From Nemertoderma westbladi (Eukaryota; Xenacoelomorpha; Nemertodermatida; Nemertodermatidae), in the NCBI GenBank assembly GCA_032718475.1, contig JAUCBJ010005965.1:1-25159 (forward strand): a stretch of DNA of 25,159 bases, in the 5' to 3' direction. The translations under genes and the position numbers were made by a program. The notes under the pieces were generated by a model. That model was not told the origin of the DNA and searched no databases. It was given only the letters and a program-made list of their open reading frames with translations. This document shows, in pieces, positions 9,526 to 22,467 of the stretch (position 1 is the first letter of the stretch; every line of letters starts with the position of its first letter).

Positions 9526-10412
9526 GATGATAGAAAAAATATAAAGTATTGAGGGTCTTTAGCTGCTTATATTATATTAAATAAAGATACAATAGTAAAC
9601 GTTTTCGACCTACCGGTCTGCATCAGTATGCACTGGCAACTAACAGGAAAAGGTGGGGTCTATATATATATATATAAGTATTAAAGGGGAATACCTGATA
9701 GCCCTAACTAACTAACTACACCATATCCTGGAATATAGTGTCGTTATTCAGGTACCTGCCCCCCCCCCCCCCCCCCCAAAAAAAAAAAAAATTCTAAATA
9801 AACAAAATGTTCTAGAATATGGTATTTTTATTTAATAGAATAAAATAGCCTCATGCAGATGCAAAACCATGCAACTTTTAAACGCTCATATCTCAGCTAG
9901 GTTTCAACGAAATTTTAGATTATGTTTCATATTTGGAATCCTTACATGGCCAGCTGTTCATCAGTACCAACAAAGCACTATAAGGTTGAAAAATAACTAG
10001 ACTATAACTGGTGAAATATCACCGGAGACACCTTTTTTAAACGCTTGTAGCTAAAGATTGAAAGCAAAAATAAAAATTATGGCTCACCCACAGAGGAGGA
10101 GGGAGGTGAAACTATCTCTATTTCAAATTTCATGAAATCTCATTAAGAGTTTGTAGAAAAGTTTGGGTGGGGGAGGGCAGGTACCTTAATAACGACACTA
10201 TATTCCAGGACATGGTGTAGTTAGTTAGTTAGGGCTATCACCAGGTATTACCCTTTAAAAGTTATATATATCTAGACCCCCACCTTTTCCTGCTAGTTGC
10301 CAGTACATACTGATGCAGACCAGTAGGTCGAAAACGTTTACTATTGTATCTTTATTTACTATATAATATAACCAGCTAAAGACCCACAACACTTTATATT
10401 TTTTCTATCATC
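9526..10412. mobile_element. Foldback/MITE-like element with about 250-bp inverted arms
   Basis: The left arm (9526-9777) and the right arm (10163-10412) are reverse complements, with few mismatches and small indels. Shared landmarks in order from the outside are gatgatagaaaaaatataaa, gatacaatagtaaacgtttt, gcatcagtatg, aggaaaaggtggg, ctaactaactaactacacca and gtgtcgttatt, then ggtacctgcc. The spacer of about 385 bp has no transposase or other coding sequence. Weaker similarity continues past the outer ends (caccag), so the true ends may lie some tens of bases farther out. The structure fits a non-autonomous foldback or long-TIR MITE. Two nearby inverted insertions of one repeat would look similar. 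Confidence 0.75.
9759..9791. repeat. C19/A14 homopolymer junction
   Basis: Nineteen C (9759-9777) are followed directly by fourteen A (9778-9791) at the inner end of the left foldback arm. The right arm, reverse complemented, reads ccctcccccacccaaac at the same point, so the runs probably grew from an interrupted C/A tract. Length may be affected by sequencing error. Confidence 0.9.
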
Positions 10413-10439
10413 TATACACAATGCTACCGCTGGTGAATG

Positions 10440-10960
10440 CCTACCACTTCATCCGTTCGTTAAATAAATGAAGATGACAATTAATACATTTATGTACCGG
10501 CCCATGACAGAAGCCAGCCGAATGGAAAACATATACTGAAAGCAATCAATCTGGCAATAAACAAAATTGTAAACTACACTACAGTAAGATGGAATAATCG
10601 AATATTTGGGTAATTGCTGTACAAGTTGTTTGATGTCTTCTAGTCACACATCTCAACCACAATTGGCCAATAAAAGGCGGAATAGGTTGCAGTCTAGGTG
10701 TCCTGGAAACTGAGTGAGATATTGGCTATATATATTAGATTAGAAATCCCGTCCCAAGAGGAAACCTGCCAATCAATCATGTAACCTATGGTGAACGCTG
10801 TGGCGATTGGTAGTGGGAGCCTTCCTTCAGCCGTGCCTACGTTAGTGTAAATGTTTTTACTTTTCTTTCCGGAATCTTTTATTCCCACGCGCGCCCCCTT
10901 GCATTTCTTACTTCCAGAAAATATACCCCGATTCCCCACAACGAGTTGCCTATCTTTGTT
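10440..10960. other. Non-coding spacer between foldback element and LINE relic
   Basis: No gene is recognised. A minus-strand 81-codon ORF (10694-10939) has no recognisable motif. It may be chance or part of an unrecognised element. Confidence 0.4.
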
Positions 10961-10962
10961 TT

Positions 10963-11530
10963 GTGTTAATTAACTTGTGTTTCACAATGGCAACACTGCC
11001 TTTAGAAACTCCTTTCTTAATCCACTTCCGTCCGGTATCTAATTATGTATTCTTATCCAAAATAGTTGAAAAATTAGCGGCAAATCAACTAATCAAACAT
11101 ATGAATTTGAATTATCTTTACGAACCGCATCACACATCAGAGTGCATATATTTTACAGCGTGACGTCACGGTCACACCAAGTACGAATAGGGAATTCATT
11201 ATCTGAACAAAAAATATTACGTTTCGGCGTGCCACAAGTAGTAGTGTCTGTGTTGGTACCACTAGGAACTGGTCTTTACCTGTAAACGTTGGTACCACGA
11301 GGAACTGGTCTTTTTTACCTGTAAACAAGATCCTTGTCGACCGTAATTACATAAATGATGCGGCAGACGATACTTATTAACATAGCGTTTAAGACATCTA
11401 ATTTGGATAAAACAGTTTTCGAGTCACAATGTTGATTAAGTTATATTCAATGCTGGATGAATCAGAAGCTATTCAAAGTGAACACCGATAAAACGAAGAT
11501 ACCGATTCGTCGTCAATCTCGGTTTGGCCA
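10963..11530 (+). pseudogene. Broken LINE (CR1/Jockey-like) reverse transcriptase fragment
   Basis: Several reverse transcriptase blocks survive in order but in different frames. Around 11025-11140, HFRPVSNYVFLSKIVEKLAA and QLIKHM match the NYRPVSN...LSKI.EK block that precedes the active site. Around 11216-11250, LRFGVPQ matches the FGVPQGS block. Around 11348-11380, YINDAADDTY recalls the YADDT active site. Around 11454-11500, WMNQKLFKVNTDKTK matches the WM..N.LKLN..KTE block. Stops and frame changes separate them, and a 36/39-bp tandem duplication (11252-11326) lies inside. Much of the normal spacing is deleted. It cannot encode an active enzyme. The clade assignment is from motif memory only. 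Confidence 0.8.
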
Positions 11531-11589
11531 CCTTATTATGATACTCAACTTAAATTCAATACATTTTCGAATTGTCATCGCTGTTTTAT

Positions 11590-11659
11590 AATAATAATAA
11601 TTCAAATTTATATAGCGCCTTTGTGGGCATTTTTAACGGCGCTTAAAATACAGCTGATT
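11590..11659. other. ATAAT run and gcgcc hairpin-like motif at the LINE/satellite border
   Basis: An ataataataata run is followed by tttatatagcgcctttgtgg and then ggcgctt, so agcgcc and ggcgct are inverted around an 18-bp loop. This resembles the end of a repeat element, possibly the LINE 3' tail or another insertion. The 16-bp satellite begins right after. Confidence 0.4.
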
Positions 11660-12300
11660 ACACGGAACTATTGAGTCACGGAAGTAGTTAACACGGATGT
11701 AGTTGCACACGGAAATAGTTACACAGGGAAGTAGATTACACGGAAATAATGAGACACGGAATTAGTTACACAAGGAAGTAGTTACACACGGATGTAGTTT
11801 TTCACGGATGTAGCTACTCACGAAAGTAGTTACACACGGATGTAGTTACTCAAGGAAGTAGTTACTCACGGAAGTAGTTACACACGGATGTAGTTACTCA
11901 ACGAAGTAGTTACTCACGGAAGTAGTTACACATGGAAGTATTGACACACGGATCTAGTTGCACACGGAAGTAATTACACACGGCTGTAGTTACACACGAA
12001 AGTAGTTACATACGGAAGTAGTTACTCACGGAAGTAGTTACTCACGGAAGTAGTTACTCACAGATGTAGTTACACACGGATGTAGTTACTCAAGGAAGTA
12101 GTTACTCACGGATGTAGTTACACAAAGATATATTTACTCAAGGAAGTAGTTACGCATAGATGTAGTCAGTCACACACGGATGTAGTTACACACGGATGTA
12201 GTTACTCAAGGAAGTAGTTACTCACGGATGATGTTACACACGGATGTAGTTACTCAAGGAAGTAGTTACTCACGGATGTAGTTACACACAGATATATTTA

Positions 12301-12860
12301 CTCAACGAAGTAGTTACACATGGATGTAGTTACTCACGGATGTAGTTACACACGGATATATTTACTCAAGGAAGTAGTTACACATGGATGTAGTTACACA
12401 CGGATGTAGTTACACACGGATGTAGTTACTCAAGGAAGTAGTTACTCACGGATGATGTTACACACGGATGTAGTTACTCACGGAAGTAGTTACACACGGA
12501 TGTAGTTACTCACGGAAGTAGTTACTCACGGAAGTAGTTACTCACAGATGTAGTTACACACGGATGTAGTTACTCAAGGAAGTAGTTACTCACGGATGTA
12601 GTTACACACAGATATATTTACTCAACGAAGTAGTTACACATGGATGTAGTTACTCACGGATGTAGTTACACACGGATATATTTACTCAAGGAAGTAGTTA
12701 CACATGGATGTAGTTACACACGGATGTAGTTACACACGGATGTAGTTACTCAAGGAAGTAGTTACTCACGGATGATGTTACACACGGATGTAGTTACTCA
12801 CGGAAGTAGTTACACACGGATGTAGTTACTCACGGAAGTAGTTACTCACGGATATAGTTA
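12301..12860. repeat. 320-bp duplication inside the 16-bp satellite
   Basis: The block starting ctcaacgaagtagttacaca at 12301 recurs at 12621 with the same order of variant monomers, including the shortened ggatgatgttacacac copies. The offset is 320 bp (20 monomers). The same variant order also appears near 14669, so it belongs to a larger duplicated block too. Confidence 0.8.
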
Positions 12861-15800
12861 CTCAAGGAAGTATTGACACATGGATCTAGTTACACACGGA
12901 AGTAGTTACACACGGATGTAGTTACTTAAGGAAGTAGTTACTCACGGATATAGTTACTCAAGGAAGTATTGACACACGGATCTAGTTACACACGGAAGTA
13001 GTTACACACGGATGTAGTTACTCAAGGAAGTAGTTACTCACTTATGTAGTTACACACGGATGCAGTTACTTACGGAAGTAGTTACACACGGATGTAGTTA
13101 CTCAAGGATGTAGCTACACACGGAGATATTTACTCAACGAAGTAGTTACACATGGATGTAGTTACTCACGGAAGTAGTTACACACGGATTTAGTTACTTA
13201 AGGAAGTAGTTACTCACGGATATAGTTACTCAAGGAAGTATTGACACACGGATCTAGTTACACACGGAAGTAGTTACACACGGATGTAGTTACTCAAGGA
13301 AGTAGTTACTCACTTATGTAGTTACACACGGATGTAGTTACTTACGGAAGTAGTTACACACGGATGTAGTTACTCAAGGAAGTATTGACACATGGATCTA
13401 GTTACACACGGAAGTAGTTACACACGGATGTAGTTATTTAAGGAAGTAGTTACTCACGGATATAGTTACTCAAGGAAGTATTGACGCACGGATCTAGTTA
13501 CACACGGAAGTAGTTACACACGGATGTAGTTACTCAAGGAAGTAGTTACTCACTTATGTAGTTACACACGGATGTAATTACTTACGGAAGTAGTTACACA
13601 CGGATGTAGTTACTCAAGGAAGTAGTTACAGAAGAAAGTAGTTACATACGGAAGTAGTTACTCACGGAAGTAGTTAATCACGGAAGTATTGACACACGGA
13701 TCTAGTTACACACGGAAGTAGTTACACCCGGATGTAGTTACTCAAGGAAGTAGTTACTCACGGATATAGTTACTCAAGGAAGTATTGACATACGGATCTA
13801 GTTACACACGGAAGTAGTTACACACGGAAGTAGTTACACCCGGATGTAGTTACTCAAGGAAGTAGTTACTCACGGATATAGTTACTCAAGGAAGTATTGA
13901 CATACGGATCTAGTTACACACGGAAGTAGTTACACACGGATGTAGTTACTCAAAGAAGTAGTTACTCACTTATGTAGTTACACATGGATGTAATTACTTA
14001 CGGAAGTAGTTACACACAGATGTAGTTACTCAAGGAAGTAGTTACTCACGGATGTAGTTACAAATGGATATAGTTACTTACGGAAGTAGTTACACACGGA
14101 TGTAGTTACTCAAGGAAGTAGTTACACACGAAAGTAGTTACATACGGAAGTAGTTACTCACGGAAGTAGTTACTCACGGAAGTAGTTACACACGGATGTA
14201 GTTACACACGGATGTAGTTACTCAAGGAAGTAGTTACTCACGGATATAGTTACTCAAGGAAGTATTGACACACGGATCTAGTTACACACGGAAGTAGTTA
14301 CACTCGGATGTAGTTACTCAAGGAAGTAGTTACTCACTTATGTAGTTACACACGGATGTAATTACTTACGGAAGTAGTTACACACGGATGTAGTTACTCA
14401 AGGAAGTAGTTACAGAATAAAGTAGTTACATACGGAAGTAGTTACTCACGGAAGTAGTTACTCACGGAAGTATTGACAAACGGATCTAGTTACACACGGA
14501 AGTAGTTACACACGGATGTAGTTACTCAAGGAAGTAGTTACTCACGGATGTAGTTACTCACGGATATAGTTACTCAAGGAAGTAGTTACACACGGATGTA
14601 GTTTTACACGGATGTAGTTACACACGGAAGTAGTTACACACGGATGTAGTTACACACAGATGTAGTTACTCAACGAAGTAGTTATACATGGATGTAGTTA
14701 CTCACGGATGTAGTTACACACGGATATATTTACTCAAGGAAGTAGTTACACATGGATGTAGTTACACACGGATGTAGTTACACACGGATGTAGTTACTCA
14801 AGGAAGTAGTTACTCACGGATGATGTTACACACGGATGTAGTTACTCACGGAAGTAGTTACACACGGATGTAGTTACTCACGGAAGTAGTTACTCACGGA
14901 TATAGTTACTCAAGGAAGTATTGACACATGGATCTAGTTACACACGGAAGTAGTTACACACGGATGTAGTTACTTAAGGAAGTAGTTACTCACGGATATA
15001 GTTACTCAAGGAAGTATTGACACACGGATCTAGTTACACACGGAAGTAGTTACACACGGATGTAGTTACTCAAGGAAGTAGTTACTCACTTATGTAGTTA
15101 CACACGGATGCAGTTACTTACGGAAGTAGTTACACACGGATGTAGTTACGCAAGGATGTAGCTACACACGGATATATTTACTCATCGAAGTAGTTACACA
15201 TGGATGTAGTTACTCACGGAAGTAGTTACACACGGATGTTAGTTACAAGGAAGTAGTTACTCACGGATATAGTTACTCAAGGAAGTAGTTGACACACGGA
15301 TGTAGTTACACACGGAAGTAGTTACACACGGATGTAGTTACTCAAGGAAGTAGTTACTCACTTATGTAGTTACACACGGATGTAGTTACTTACGGAAGTA
15401 GTTACACACGGATGTAGTTACTCAAGGAAGTATTGACACATGGATCTAGTTACTCAAGGAAGTATTGACACATGGATCTAGTTACACACGGAAGTAGTTA
15501 CACACGGATGTAGTTACTTAAGGAAGTAGTTACTCACGGATATAGTTACTCAAGGAAGTATTGACACACGGATCTAGTTACACACGGAAGTAGTTACACA
15601 CGGATGTAGTTACTCAAGGAAGTAGTTACTCACTTATGTAGTTACACACGGATGTAATTACTTACGGAAGTAGTTACACACGGATGTAGTTACTCAAGGA
15701 AGTAGTTACAGAAGAAAGTAGTTACATACGGAAGTAGTTACTCACGGAAGTAGTTAATCACGGAAGTATTGACACACGGATCTAGTTACACACGGAAGTA

Positions 15801-16640
15801 GTTACACCCGGATGTAGTTACTCAAGGAAGTAGTTACTCACGGATATAGTTACTCAAGGAAGTATTGACATACGGATCTAGTTACACACGGAAGTAGTTA
15901 CACACGGATGTAGTTACTCAAAGAAGTAGTTACTCACTTATGTAGTTACACATGGATGTAATTACTTACGGAAGTAGTTACACACAGATGTAGTTACTCA
16001 AGGAAGTAGTTACTCACGGATGTAGTTACAAATGGATATAGTTACTTACGGAAGTAGTTACACACGGATGTAGTTACTCAAGGAAGTAGTTACACACGAA
16101 AGTAGTCACATACGGAAGTAGTTACTCACGGAAGTAGTTACTCACGGAAGTAGTTACACACGGATGTAGTTACACACGGATGTAGTTACTCAAGGAAGTA
16201 TTGACACACGGATATAGTTACTCAAGGAAGTATTGACACACGGATCTAGTTACACACGGAAGTAGTTACACTCGGATGTAGTTACTCAAGGAAGTAGTTA
16301 CTCACTTATGTAGTTACACACGGATGTAATTACTTACGGAAGTAGTTACACACGGATGTAGTTACTCAAGGAAGTAGTTACAGAAGAAAGTAGTTACATA
16401 CGGAAGTAGTTACTCACGGAAGTAGTTACTCACGGAAGTATTGACAAACGGATCTAGTTACACACGGAAGTAGTTACACACGGATGTAGTTACTCAAGGA
16501 AGTAGTTACTCAAGGATGTAGTTACTCACGGATATAGTTACTCAAGGAAGTTGTTACACACGGATGTAGTTTTACACGGATGTAGTTACACACGGAAGTA
16601 GTTACACACGGATGTAGTTACACACAGATGTAGTTACTCA
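12641..16640. repeat. About 2.05-2.08 kb duplicated block in the satellite
   Basis: The variant order from 12641 is repeated from 14689 (offset 2048 bp, 128 monomers). By 13681/15761 the offset is 2080 (130 monomers), showing a net gain of two monomers in the right copy. An extra pair near 15440-15480 is a likely source. Markers include ggatgatgttac, cttatgtagttac and acacccggatg. Coordinates of the outer limits are approximate. Confidence 0.75.
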
Positions 16641-19600
16641 ACGAAGTAGTTACTCCCGAAAATAGGTACACGCGGATGTAGTTACTCAAGGAAGTAGTTA
16701 CTCACGGATGTAGTTAGTCAAGGAAGTAGTTACTCACGGAAGTAGTTACACACGGAAGTAGTTACACACGGATGTATTTACACACGGAAGTAGTTACACA
16801 CGGATGTAGTTTTACACGGATGTAGTTACACACGGAAGTAGTTACACACGGATGTAGTTTTACACGGATGTAGTTACACACGGAAGTAGTTACACACGGA
16901 TGTAGTTACTCAACGAAGTAGTTACTCCCGAAAATAGTTACACACGGATGTAGTTACTCAAGGAAGTAGTTACTCACGGATGTAGTTAGTCAAGGAAGTA
17001 GTTACTCACGGAAGTAGTTACACACGGATGTAGTTACACACGGATGTAGGTACACACGGAAGTAGTTACACACGGTTGTAGTTACTCAATGAAGTAGTTA
17101 CTCATGGAAATAGTTACACACGGATGCAGTTACTCAAGGGAGTAGTTACTCACGGATGTTGTTACACCCGGATATATTTACTCATGGAAGTAGTTACACA
17201 CGGATGTAATTACTTACGGAAGTAGTTACACACGGATGTAGTTACTCAAGGAAGTAGTTACAGAAGAAAGTAGTTACATACGGAAGTAGTTACTCACGGA
17301 AGTAGTTACTCACGGAAGTATTGACACACGGATCTAGTTACACACGGAAGTAGTTACACACGGATGTAGTTACTCAAGGAAGTAGTTACTCACGGATGTA
17401 GTTACTCACGGATATAGTTACTCAAGGAAGTAGTTACACATGGATGTAGTTACCCACGGATGTAGTTACACACGGATGTATTTACACACGGAAGTAGTTA
17501 CACACGGATGTAGTTTTACACGGATGTAGTTACACACGGAAGTAGTTACACACGGATGTAGTTACACAAGGAAGTAGTTACTCACGGATGTAGTTAGTCA
17601 AGGAAATAGTTACTCACGGAAGTAGTTACACACGGATGTAGTTACACACGGATGTAGGTACACACGGAAGTAGTTACACACGGTTGTAGTTACTCAATGA
17701 AGTAGTTACTCATGGAAGTAGTTACACACGGATGCAGTTAGTCAAGGAAGTAGTTACTCACGGATGTTGTTACACCCGGATATATTTACTCATGGAAGTA
17801 GTTACACATGGATGTAGTTACACACGGATGTAGTTACTCAACGAAGTAGTTACTCCCGAAAATAGTTACACACGGATGTAGTTACTCAAGGAAGTAGTTA
17901 CTCACGGATGTAGTTAGTCAAGGAAGTAGTTACTCACGGAAGTAGTTACACACGGATGTAGTTACTCAAGGAAGTAGTTACTCACGGATGTAGTTAGTCA
18001 AGGAAGTAGTTACTCACGGAAGTAGTTACACACGGATGTAGTTACTCAATGAAGTAGTTACTCACGGAAGTAGTTACACACGGATGGAGTTACTCAACGA
18101 AGTAGTTACTCACGGAAGTAGTTACACACGGATGCAGTTACTCAAGGAAGTAGTTACTCACGGATGTGGTTACACCCGGATATATTTACTCATGGAAGTA
18201 GTTACACATGGATGTAGTTACACACGGATGTAGTTACACACGGATGTAGTTACTCAAGGAAGTAGTTATTCACGGATGTAGTTACACACGGTTATAGTTA
18301 CTCAAGGAAGTAGTTACACACGGATGTAGTTTTACACGGATGTAGTTACACACGGAAGTAGTTACACACGGATGTAGTTACACACAGATGTAGTTACTCA
18401 ACGAAGTAGTTACTCACGAAAATAGTTACACGCGGATGTAGTTACTCAAGGAAGTAGTTACTCACGGATGTAGTTAGTCAAGGAAGTAGTTACTCACGGA
18501 AGTAGTTACACACGGAAGTAGTTACACACGGATGTATTTACACACGGAAGTAGTTACACACGGATGTAGTTTTACACGGATGTAGTTACACACGGAAGTA
18601 GTTACACACGGATGTAGTTTTACACGGATGTAGTTACACACGGAAGTAGTTACACACGGATGTAGTTACTCAACGAAGTAGTTACTCCCGAAAATAGTTA
18701 CACACGGATGTAGTTACTCAAGGAAGTAGTTACTCACGGATGTAGTTAGTCAAGGAAGTAGTTACTCACGGAAGTAGTTACACACGGATGTAGTTACACA
18801 CGGATGTAGGTACACACGGAAGTAGTTACACACGGTTGTAGTTACTCAATGAAGTAGTTACTCATGGAAATAGTTACACACGGATGCAGTTACTCAAGGG
18901 AGTAGTTACTCACGGATGTTGTTACACCCGGATATATTTACTCATGGAAGTAGTTACACACGGATGTAATTACTTACGGAAGTAGTTACACACGGATGTA
19001 GTTACTCAAGGAAGTAGTTACAGAAGAAAGTAGTTACATACGGAAGTAGTTACTCACGGAAGTAGTTACTCACGGAAGTATTGACACACGGATCTAGTTA
19101 CACACGGAAGTAGTTACACACGGATGTAGTTACTCAAGGAAGTAGTTACTCACGGATGTAGTTACTCACGGATATAGTTACTCAAGGAAGTAGTTACACA
19201 TGGATGTAGTTACCCACGGATGTAGTTACACACGGATGTATTTACACACGGAAGTAGTTACACACGGATGTAGTTTTACACGGATGTAGTTACACACGGA
19301 AGTAGTTACACACGGATGTAGTTACACAAGGAAGTAGTTACTCACGGATGTAGTTAGTCAAGGAAATAGTTACTCACGGAAGTAGTTACACACGGATGTA
19401 GTTACACACGGATGTAGGTACACACGGAAGTAGTTACACACGGTTGTAGTTACTCAATGAAGTAGTTACTCATGGAAGTAGTTACACACGGATGCAGTTA
19501 GTCAAGGAAGTAGTTACTCACGGATGTTGTTACACCCGGATATATTTACTCATGGAAGTAGTTACACATGGATGTAGTTACACACGGATGTAGTTACTCA

Positions 19601-20060
19601 ACGAAGTAGTTACTCCCGAAAATAGTTACACACGGATGTAGTTACTCAAGGAAGTAGTTACTCACGGATGTAGTTAGTCAAGGAAGTAGTTACTCACGGA
19701 AGTAGTTACACACGGATGTAGTTACTCAAGGAAGTAGTTACTCACGGATGTAGTTAGTCAAGGAAGTAGTTACTCACGGAAGTAGTTACACACGGATGTA
19801 GTTACTCAATGAAGTAGTTACTCACGGAAGTAGTTACACACGGATGGAGTTACTCAACGAAGTAGTTACTCACGGAAGTAGTTACACACGGATGCAGTTA
19901 CTCAAGGAAGTAGTTACTCACGGATGTGGTTACACCCGGATATATTTACTCATGGAAGTAGTTACACATGGATGTAGTTACACACGGATGTAGTTACACA
20001 CGGATGTAGTTACTCAAGGAAGTAGTTATTCACGGATGTAGTTACACACGGTTATAGTTA
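16541..20060. repeat. Tandem 1760-bp higher-order repeat, two nearly identical copies
   Basis: Copy one is about 16541-18300 and copy two about 18301-20060, an exact offset of 1760 bp (110 monomers). Every line I compared was identical or nearly so, including private markers such as tactcccgaaaatag, atggagttactcaacg and gttacacccggatatattta. The differences I noticed are near 16551/18311, 16656/18416 and 16665/18425. After 20071 the sequences part (tagttacac versus tattggcac). This indicates a recent duplication. Confidence 0.85.
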
Positions 20061-20760
20061 CTCAAGGAAGTATTGGCACACGGATCTAGTTACACACGGA
20101 AGTAGTTACACACTGATGTAGTTACTCAAGGAAGTAGTTACTCACGGATGTAGTTACACACGGATGTAGTTACTCAAGGAAGTAGTTACTCACGGATGTA
20201 GTTACACATGGATATAGTTACTTACGGAAGTAGTTACACACGGATGTAGTTACTCAAGGAAGTAGTTACACACGAAAGTAGTTACATACGGAAGTAGTTA
20301 CTCACGGAAGTAGTTACTCACGGAAGTACACACGGATCTAGTTACACACGGAAGTAGTTACACACGGATGTAGTTACTCAAGGAAGTATTTTCTCACGGA
20401 TGTAGTTACACACGGATGTAGTTACTTACGGAAGTAGTTACACACGGATGTAGTTACTCAAGGAAGTAGTTACACACGAAAGTAGTTACATACGGAAGTA
20501 GTTACTCACGGAAGTAGTTTCTCAAGGAAGTAGTTACTCAAGGAAGTAGTTATTCACGGAAGTAGTTACACACGGATGTAGTTACACACGGATGTAGTTA
20601 CACACGGATGTAGTTACACAAGGAAGTAGTTACACACGGATGTAGTTACACACGGAAGTAGTTACTCAAGGAAGTAGTTACTCACGGAAGTAGTTACACA
20701 CGGATGTAGTTACTCAAGGAAGTAGTTACTCACGGAAGTAGTTACATACGGAAGTATTTA

Positions 20761-21640
20761 CTCACGGAAGTAGTTACTCACGGAAGTATTGACACACGGA
20801 TCTAGTTACACACGGAAGTAGTTACACACGAATGTAGTTACTCAAGGAAGTATTTTCTCACGGATGTAGTTACACACGGATGTAGTTACGTACGGAAGTA
20901 GTTACACATGGATGTAGTTACTCAAGGAAGTAGTTACACACGAAAGTAGTTACATACGGAAGTAGTTACTCACGGAAGTAGTTAATCACGGAAGTATTGA
21001 CACATGGATCGAGTTACACACGGAAGTAGTTGCACACGGATGTAGTTACTCAAGGAAGTAGTTACTCACGGATTTAGTTACTCACGGATATAGTTACTCA
21101 AGGAAGTAGTTACACATGGATGTAGTTACACACGGATGTAGTTACACACGGATGTGGTTACACACGGAAGTAGTTACACACGGATGTAGTTACACACGGA
21201 AGTAGTTACACACGGATGTAGTTACTCAAGGAAGTAGTTACTCAAGGAAGTAGTTACTCACGGAAGTTGTTACACACGGATGTATTTACTCAAGGAAGTA
21301 GTTACTCACGGAAGTAGTTACATACGGAAGTATTTACTCACGGAAGTAGTTACTCACGGAAGTATTGACACACGGATCTAGTTACACACGGAAGTAGTTA
21401 CACACGAATGTAGTTACTCAAGGAAGTATTTTCTCACGGATGTAGTTACACACGGATGTAGTTACTTACGGAAGTAGTTACACACGGATGTAGTTACTCA
21501 AGGAAGTAGTTACACACGAAAGTAGTTACATACGGAAGTAGTTACTCACGGAAGTAGTTAATCACGGAAGTATTGACACATGGATCTAGTTACACACGGA
21601 AGTAGTTGCACACGGATGTAGTTACTCAAGGAAGTAGTTA
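20761..21640. repeat. 576-bp duplication near the right part of the satellite
   Basis: The marker series cggaagtattgacacacgga, cacacgaatgtag and aagtattttctcac at about 20781-20860 recurs at about 21357-21440, an offset of 576 bp (36 monomers). It is followed in both copies by gttaatcacggaagtattg and gttgcacacgg. Confidence 0.75.
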
Positions 21641-22467
21641 CTCACGGATTTAGTTACTCACGGATATAGTTACTCAAGGAAGTAGTTACACATGGATGTA
21701 GTTACACACGGATGTAGTTACACACGGATGTGGTTACACACGGAAGTAGTTACACACGGATGTAGTTACACACGGAAGTAGTTGCACACGGATGTAGTTA
21801 CTCAAGGAAGTAGTTACTCAAGGAAGTAGTTACTCACGGAAATAGTTACACACGGATGTAGTTACTCAAGGAAGTAGTTACTCACGGAAGTAGTTACACA
21901 AGGAAGTAGTTACTCACGGAAGTAGTTACTCAAGGAAGTAGTTACACACGGATGTAGTTACTCAAGGAAGTAGTTACTCCAGGAAGTAGTTACTCACGGA
22001 AGTAGTTACTCAAGGAAATTGTTACACACGGATGTAGTTACACACGGATGTAGTTATTCAAGGAAGTAGTTACACACGGATGTAGTTACTCAAGGAAGTA
22101 GTTACTCACGGATGTAGTCACTCACGGAAGTAGCTGCACACGGATGTAGTTACTCAAGGAAGTAGTTACATACGGAAGTAGTTACTCACGGAAGTAGTTG
22201 CACACGGATGTAGTTACTCAAGGATGTAGTTACTCTCGGAAGTAGTTACACACGGATGTAGTTACTCACGGAAGTAGTTACTCACGGAAGTAGTTACACA
22301 CGGATGTAGTTACACATGGAAGTAGTTACTCACGAAGTAGTCACACATGGATGTAGTTGCACACGGATGTAGTTACACTCGGAAGTATTTACACACGGAT
22401 GTAGTTACATACGGATGTAGTTACTCAAAGAAGTAGTTACTCACGGAAGTAGTTACACACGAAAGAC

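Larger units (their letters stand above)
11660..22463. repeat. 16-bp satellite array, about 675 monomers, with higher-order repeats
   Basis: The array is built on a 16-bp monomer, gtagttacacacggat, with main variants gtagttactcaaggaa, gtagttactcacggaa and gtattgacacacggat. Variants often alternate in 32-bp pairs. The left edge (11660-11800) is degenerate and the right edge stops abruptly after cacacgaaag. Longer blocks recur at spacings that are multiples of 16: 320, 576, 1760 and 2048-2080 bp. TAG and TAA in the monomer, combined with a period that is not a multiple of three, close every frame, so there are no ORFs. I see no inserted gene in the 10.8 kb. The array suggests satellite DNA maintained by unequal exchange. 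Confidence 0.97.

Noticed and set aside
10694-10939. 81-codon minus-strand ORF
   Set aside because: No motif or homology I can name; left as spacer.
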